Positions 57,661-64,000 of a stretch of DNA of 64,000 nucleotides are shown here, one piece after another; positions within the stretch are counted from its first letter, which is position 1; every line of letters begins with the position of its first letter. The notes under the pieces were generated by a model that saw only the letters and a list, made by a program, of their open reading frames with translations, was not told the origin of the DNA and did no database searches. Position numbers and translations under genes: made by a program. This DNA is from Datura wrightii (lineage: Eukaryota; Streptophyta; Magnoliopsida; Solanales; Solanaceae), in NCBI GenBank assembly GCA_035772735.1, contig JASDFA010000001.1, positions 54,823,001 through 54,887,000 of the forward strand, read 5' to 3'.

Positions 57661-59013
57661 CTACCTCCCTGGTAATGCATAGGTACGGCTTGGGCTCGTA
57701 CCTTAATTAAAGGCCCCTGATCTGCCTCGACCTCTACCTATTGGGACTGAGGGCCTACACCCTGCCGAGGCTACTGGAGCTCGTGGCCCTGCTGACGCCC
57801 TATCTAGGTTACCCTGACCCCTGGCTGGACAATCTCTCATCACATGACCCTCCTGCCCGCATATATAACACCCTGTGAAGCCATATCTGCAAGCTCTAGT
57901 GTGGGGTCGGCTGAAAATAGGGTAAGGTGGGGCTGTATACCTTCTCTGCTCTTCCCTCCTCTGTTGGGGTGAATCTACCGTTCGAGAACTGTTGTTGGAC
58001 TCTGACTACCCTCGGCGGCTGAATCTACCCCTCTGCGACTGTGATGGAGGTGGGGGTCTAGGTGGCCTATCTGATAACTGTGGCCTAGGCCCTCTCCAAA
58101 TCTCCCCCTGTATCTCATCTGATTTATCCCTACGGCGCTGTTCCTGATTTATTCGTCTGCTATCCTGTTGCAGTCGTCTAAGGCCCTCAATAGTCTGGGC
58201 AAAGGCCTGCACTTGAGCAATATCCATATCTTCCCGCAGCGTAGCTGTCATGCATGCCTCAATATATTCTGGGTTCAGACCCATAGTAAACAGGTGGACT
58301 CTAGATGGCACGGTGTCCATAAAGGTTGGAACATAGCGGGCCAAGAAAATGAACTGAGGGCGTACACCCGTACACTTCTCGCCCCCTTCTCTAAGTGCAA
58401 AAACTGGTCCATCTAGGCCTGTCAGATTTCTCGTGGCAGATAACGGTCTAGGAAAGCCTATGAAAAGCTGGACCAGGTCGAAGGGGAAACATTTCTCCTT
58501 GGATACCTTTCCCAACTCTAGTACCACAACACAACAATATTCCGCAGCCGGAATACCGCTAACTCAACCGACTCTGTAGATGTCACAAGCATGACTCAGA
58601 AGATTCTCTGCATCTGATCCAGGAAGTCCTGGGGGTCCTCTGCCTGATCTGACCCTGTGAACTGTGGGGGACCTAGTGCCAAAAATTCTCGAACCCTCGA
58701 ACTGCCAGGCCCACCTGATGATTCTGCTATTACGAGTGGCACTGACTGGCATTGAGTAGCCATCATTTATGCCAACATAACTACTGCACTTTGAATTTCC
58801 AGCTCGGATGGTGTGGGTACAGAAACTGTCGGAGGCGGTGTCGTCCCGAGTGGCTCCTAGTGGGGTGGGGGACTGCTGAGAAGGTCGAGATGATGCCTCT
58901 GTATCGCCTTCAAATCGGGCTGATTCTAAATAAGGCTAAGACATCCTACTGGTGCCTTCTCCTGTTGCGGTATCCATTCTTCTACCTGTGATAGGATGTC
59001 GCTGGTCTACCAT
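57661..59013 (-). pseudogene. T5 gag
   Basis: The likely start is ATG 59013 (MVDQRHPITG). In one frame the Gag domain reads GPPQFTGSDQAEDPQDFL, then a stop and VMLVTSTESVELA. 58006-58527 holds the rest, with a Gln/Arg/Pro-rich tail. A well-kept zinc knuckle CYICGQEGHVMRDC lies at 57829-57870. The open stretch at 58564-58752 is a neighbouring frame, not the gene. Confidence 0.82.
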
Positions 59014-59211
59014 TTTATCTTTAAACAAAGAGTATGATAAGTTTTAGGGACTCAACCCTATACTGTACTGCTTTATGGCACGACTGATTATGAAGAAAGA
59101 GTAACCATCCTATCATGCCTTGCAGCCTCCTGCCTATGGTATGTGGTGCACAACACATCCATAAACAATACTCCACTTAGCATGGCTTGCGGACTCCCTG
59201 GTATACGACCT

Positions 59212-59223
59212 GCTCTGATACCA
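59212..59223 (-). other. T5 primer binding site (tRNA-iMet)
   Basis: The minus strand reads TGGTATCAGAGC, exact. The 5' LTR begins at 59228, where TG has become TT. Confidence 0.9.
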
Positions 59224-59227
59224 AGTT

Positions 59228-61574
59228 TTTCATGCCCCGCCTTGGGAGAAATGACTGGCAGCTGGTGCCCTACTAAGACCAGGACTGCAGGACTACTGAG
59301 CCTAAGCACATCTGGTGCCAGGCTGGCTCTAACTCTGGATTCATGGAACCAACAAGCTATATAATGGCTATAAATACAGCCTCCGACCGACTAGGCCTAT
59401 AGCCTCCTATAAGAAAACAACAGCTGACCAGAATCACAGTAGTATAAAGGAACCTATGCAGGCCGATAAGGCCGCCACGCTGACTAGTTTCATTGGAATA
59501 TTGAATCGAATGCTAAACTACTCTGTGACCGGCAAGGTCAGCAACTATTAACTGAATAAGGCCCCACAAAGCCATCATAAACAAAATAAAACATAGACAC
59601 GACCTCACACGATCGGTACAACCAACCATAGGGAATATACAATCTGCAAGCCTCTAAGAATACTAATAAGATGGTCGGGATAGGGCCCTGACCTACCGGT
59701 ACGGTACAACAAAAGAAAAGGAATAAACCTCTATCTGTCAAGCTCCGTATGACAGGAGCTGATGACCCTGTGTGCTGGATGGAATTACGAGGGATCGACT
59801 CCTCATCTATGAGTACCTGCAGGAAAGTAATGCAGCGCCCCCAAACGGGCGTCAGTACCACTGGTATCGAGTATGCAAAGCAATAACTATACATAACTGA
59901 AAATAGACATTAATACTTATAGTTACTAAATAACAGAAGATGGCTAAGACTATCTGAGATGGCATAATCTAAACTAAGCTTAACTGTACTGGAGCGAAGG
60001 TGAGAATCATACCTATCAATGCGACGTCCTGCTATCTATCAATTTAATAAATAACACATATAGCATACAAGAACCTATACCATCCCCCATAAGCCGGAAG
60101 GTAACAATCGACATGCAATCTATATACCCCTACCCGGGTCGCCATCCAAAAAAAACAATTCACTCCACTCATCTAGTAACTATGAGCATCCCGTCGGCCC
60201 TCTAGTTATGTAACATGGGTTCTTTGGGCCCCTGACTATAACTTTATCTTAGTCCGGAGGACTCCTGTAAACTATAATCTGAGATCGGTGATCTGTAATC
60301 TGTAATCTGTGCCTTGGGCGCAAGCGCTCGACAGGGGTATGCTATAATGCTGATCAGCCTACTTTGGGGAATGCTGCATCCCATCTTCATCCTCTGCCAT
60401 ACGGCATGCCACTCCTTGAAGTGACGTATCCTCACCCTCTGGCGGGTGAGTCGACACAACTATTAACCCTGGGGCGGCAAGGAAGCTCTAAGGGTGCCCA
60501 CATAAAACAATCAGGTCTCTACAAGCAACAACAATCACATATAACATATATAATAAATATGATAATATTGTCCGTGATCTGATATTCTATTCTGAATCTA
60601 TTGTTGAATTAAACTGAATCTGATACTGGGTTATACTATGTCTGGAATGATATCTCGCTGTCTGATACTAAATTACTGACTTTTATTCTGCATATGGTAT
60701 AATAACTTAGTCATGCTTACTGAATTCACACTGGGCATAATACTCGGCTTCTGAAACTTTCTTCTGAAATTTACTCTATTTTACTATGCTAGAATTACTA
60801 ACTTGCCGAAGAAACTGGCTTTACATACCTCAGTTACTGACTCCTTGGCTAATTGGTGTAGCTCCGCCAATATCTAGCTATTTCTTCCAACTGCATTCAT
60901 ATTCATATCAAATAATACTAAATTCATCAATATTCTGGAAGAAAACACTACTTTGAATATATATACTGCCCAAACTTTGACTTATCGAAAAATAGCCGAA
61001 AACTCGCTATTTCTCGGAAGTCCATAAGGGAGAAATACTCACTTTAGGGCTAGTAGTATATTGACACTAATTTGGAGCAATTCCACTTACCTTAGCTCAG
61101 TAGGACGACGATTCGCCAACCGAATTTCACGAAACTAACTCCGTAGGAATGCTCCCTGCAGCTCAATACCTCGCTACCTGAGGTTATTTCTAGTTTGGAC
61201 TGCGTTTGACGGTGTAATCGAACGAATATTTATAGGAACCCTTTATATCTCTCCCTCTTTGGTCATTTAAACATGGATAAATGACTTAAAGTTGAAGGTG
61301 AGGCCCTTTATATAGTTGCATCAAAATACATGGCAATGTGGCATGCTGGCCAATGCGCCGTTTTGGCTCCGTGCCATGTTGGCTAACGCGGAGGCCCCAG
61401 CTTCGTGCCACTTTGCCCATTTGGGCAGCGCGGTTCGGCCTCCTCTTGCGAAATTCAAACTTGTCACTCATTTGGCCTTTCCCCGGGCCCTTTTCTCGCA
61501 CGTATGGCATTCTAAAACTCTCAACCAACATGCAAATAGGTCGACTAAATGCTAGAAACTTATGGGGTATAACG
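59228..61574 (-). repeat. T5 5' LTR
   Basis: 2347 bp, partner of 51653-53957, with one extra stretch of about 43 bases near 60627-60670. TATA at 61307-61314, LTR hairpin at 59852-59870. Confidence 0.92.
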
Positions 61575-61579
61575 GTCAA

Positions 61580-63844
61580 GTCCCAAGTGTACACCTGGAT
61601 CGTAAACAGGGAACAAGGAGTCCCGAGAGACCCCAAATTGACCCATGGCATGAGCATTCATCTAATTCAATCACGTGAGCGGAAGACTTAGCATAGAGAA
61701 CGTAATAATAACATAACATAAGGGAAAATAGTACAATACTTATACAATACGGTGGGATACAACTTTTAGTCTAATAAGCCTCTAAACATGAAAGGCGGAT
61801 TGATGGGACAACTCCTCAACTAATCCAACATCCAAAAACTTAAGGAACAACATAGAGTGTGAACATGTAGCCATTGAAACATGAGGACTCACCAAGTGCG
61901 CTGTGAGCAAGTCTTAATATATCTACGGGTGAGGATGAGCCTAAGAATTGGGACCTGTATCGTGGGACGATACAACATAGAAAGTACGCCGTCAGTAGGT
62001 GGAATGTATTGAGTATGCAAGGTAAGTAAAGCGGACATTTAAAACATGTATGAAACTCATAAACGGTTATAATAGGACAACATGCTCATATCATAAATCA
62101 TTATAACATATCATACGGCTCAAGGTTTTCAAAACATTCGTAAAATAAACATAGTCATAATCATAATAGAAGAGCCCCACTTAACATAACATGAGCCAAC
62201 ATACATAATCATAACATGCGTAAATGATGAGAAACAATGGGAGATTCTCTTATCTGACATACCTCACATGAGCACACGTGAAGCCCGAATTATTACCCTA
62301 GTCGGGAGGATTTTCGTACCTTGCCAAGGATAGGAACTATGAAAGGCATGATCACACATGAGAAATCGCCATTTAGGCCAAAGACAAATATGAAAGGGTC
62401 CAAAAGTACCTACGGTGGCACGTAGTTCATGAGATCCGGGGCTTAAACGTGAGCTCCGAACCTACTCGGTGTTCGATAGTACTCCCAAAACATATATATA
62501 CTGCTCATAGTATATCATAATGAGTTCATGGCTAGTTAAATCATGATAATTAGAACTATGCGTGTAAATAAGTGAATTAGCCATGATGTAAGGCCCGTGG
62601 GTCGGCCAAAACATGATTCATGCTTAATAAAATACATACATACTTGTAGATCATGCATATAGTTTAGATTTCCATAAGATCATAATAGATAACATAATAT
62701 ATTCATGATTTAATTCATAAAACATGCTTTTCTTATCAAAAAGATCAATTGATCAATAGATCATAAATCGGTTTTCCATGGGGAATGCATAAACAAGCTT
62801 AATTGATTAAAAATTCGAAGTCAGCCATATTAATATCAATTCAGAACTCAAAAGATGATCAAAATTAGTAAAAAATGATAGAGTTTCAAAATCACAAGAC
62901 CCATAATTAAATCATTAAATTTTTATACAAATCAAATATAAAACCCTATTAGTTTTTATATAAATTTTGAGTAATTAATAGAGATGGAGCTTGGGTGTGG
63001 AAGAATCTACCCATTGAAGACCTTACATACCTGGGATTATCAACTCTTAACACTTCATAAAAGCCCAAGGATGAAATTGAAGGAATTGAGTTGAAAAGCT
63101 TGAAATCTCCCCTTAGATCACTTGTAAAAAACCTTGCATGCATGAATGGGAGTTTAGGAAGGTTTATTTTCTTAAAAACCCATCTTTCTAAAGCCAAAAT
63201 GACGTAGTTTAGGGCCTTATATCGTGATAAAGTCAAAAATACCCTTAATGAACCTTCCCTGAAATCTGGCCGGATGGGACCAACAGACAGCACAACAGGT
63301 CGTTGGAACCTACCATGACTCATCATGTCTCTCAACTGTTGATGACCCATTCTCGGAACCAAATAACGGGTCGACAAGATGGCCCATGCCTCCAACCCAC
63401 GACTCGTTACATCATTCGTGGTTAGTCCCCTGAACCTTGGCATCTCATCTTCTAACGGGTCACACCATGACCCGTGACCATAAACAACGGTTCGTTGTTT
63501 CTCCCCGTCAAGCCTATTGGAAAACATAATCCTCAAACCACGACCACAAACAACGATCCGCGGCTTCTCCTAACGGGTAATTGGGTCTCCCTTTGTTCAG
63601 ACTGTCGCCCATCCTGACCCTAACCACGACTGCAAAGGACGGCTCGTTGTATCCCACAACGGGTTGTCATACCTCCTGTTGTCTCCACTGGCACCAACAT
63701 TTCCGCAACCAACGACTGCATACAACGACTCTTGGTTTGATACCACGAGTTGTTCTGTGGTCCATGTTGTGATATTTTGCTAGTTTTCTGCACTTTTCAA
63801 ATTAAACTCCCGGGTCTATTCTTAGGCCTTCCCGGGGTATTATA
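61580..63844 (-). repeat. T4 5' LTR, main part
   Basis: It continues the six bases at 51647-51652 after T5 and matches 44616-46615. LTR hairpin TCAGTA/TATTGA at 61992-62012. Palindromic-repeat zone at 63290-63750, about 290 bases longer than in the 3' LTR. It ends GGGTATTATA and is followed by a polypurine tract. Confidence 0.88.
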
Positions 63845-64000
63845 ATATCTCCCCCTTGAAAATATTTGTCCTCAAATGTAGGAAGCAAGCAGCAAAAAGA
63901 AATATACAATTTATCATAGCCATATACTAATAATTTTAACTGAAATTTTTACGGAATGACTACCTCCAAACCAAACAACATAGCTGAACTGATCTCTTGC
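63845..64000 (-). mobile_element. T6, 3' internal end of a further T4-type copy
   Basis: It has a polypurine tract and AGGA hairpin (ACATTTG/CAAATAT, 63879-63862, one mismatch), then about 120 bases matching 46655-46780 of T4. The LTR at 61580-63844 therefore serves as the 5' LTR of T4 and the 3' LTR of a second internal region running out of the window. Confidence 0.85.

Larger units (their letters stand above)
51648..61579 (-). mobile_element. T5, complete Tekay/Del-like element
   Basis: 3' LTR 51653-53957 and 5' LTR 59228-61574, very similar to each other, with internal gag-pol on the minus strand. Flanks TTCAA (51648-51652) and GTCAA (61575-61579) are the target duplication with one mismatch. 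The join falls in the first bases of the T4 5' LTR. The LTR is of a different family (TGTCACGCCCCGCC) from the other Tekay-like LTRs. It is the youngest layer of the right nest. Confidence 0.92.
44616..63844 (-). mobile_element. T4, Tekay/Del-like element, 5' LTR split by T5
   Basis: 3' LTR 44616-46615, internal 46616-51646, 5' LTR 51647-51652 plus 61580-63844 around T5. The two LTRs agree over most of their length. The 3' LTR lacks about 290 bases present at roughly 63320-63610. It is inserted in the T3 5' LTR after CTGCT (44611-44615). The second copy of that target is not in the window. Confidence 0.87.

Noticed and set aside
62949..63536. A 195-codon open frame on the minus strand in the T4 5' LTR
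   Set aside because: It lies in LTR sequence, and the matching 3' LTR (44616-46615) lacks about 290 bases of it. No recognisable protein motif. Treated as a chance frame in palindromic repeats.

Overview
The window looks like heterochromatic intergenic DNA from a flowering plant, probably an asterid and perhaps Solanaceae. That guess rests on the Athila-type pol, the Tekay/Del-type chromovirus relatives, and a 'putative plant transposon protein' domain that I remember mainly from nightshade genomes. I found no host protein gene, rRNA gene or tRNA gene. Apart from about 1.1 kb at 34360-35482, every stretch belongs to LTR retrotransposons of two Ty3/gypsy groups.

Left nest (1-34359). The deepest layer is T2 (25589-34359, minus strand), a Tekay-like element. 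A solo LTR, S1 (27978-30644), sits in its protease. A second Tekay-like element, T1 (8392-9516 and 22383-25588), sits in its integrase. T1 was split inside gag by ATH (9517-22382, minus), a nearly full Athila-type element with a tRNA-Asp primer site, a long gag-pol frame carrying only a few lesions, and an extra gene downstream of pol. T1 was also hit near its protease by an LTR, S2 (7831-8391). S2 was hit by N1 (1-7830, plus), a non-autonomous Athila relative. The 3' LTR of N1 was hit by a complete sister copy, N2 (1030-6961), flanked by a perfect 5-bp duplication (AGTAT). That is a five-level nest: N2 in N1 in S2 in T1 in T2.

Right nest (35483-64000). T3 (minus) has its 5' LTR cut by T4 (minus). 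The 5' LTR of T4 is cut five or six bases from its edge by T5 (51653-61574, minus). Beyond the T4 5' LTR another T4-type internal region begins at once (T6), so two internal regions share one LTR.

Function. Each intact family would supply Gag, protease, reverse transcriptase-RNase H and integrase. All pol copies here are broken by stops, frameshifts or lost catalytic residues. N1/N2 carry no pol but share LTR ends, primer site, leader and 3' region with ATH, so they were probably moved by ATH-type proteins. They carry their own roughly 315-codon Cys/His-rich frame.

The most interesting signals are structural. A hairpin with an AGGA loop lies just upstream of the polypurine tract in both retrotransposon groups, its stem changing while pairing is mostly kept. 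A second hairpin follows the coding region in N2 and ATH. A third lies in the Tekay-like LTRs. Clusters of CGTGNCACG palindromes lie in the Athila-type U3 regions, and again inside ATH upstream of its extra gene. All coordinates come from reading by eye; LTR edges are good to a few bases where a duplication was seen and approximate elsewhere.
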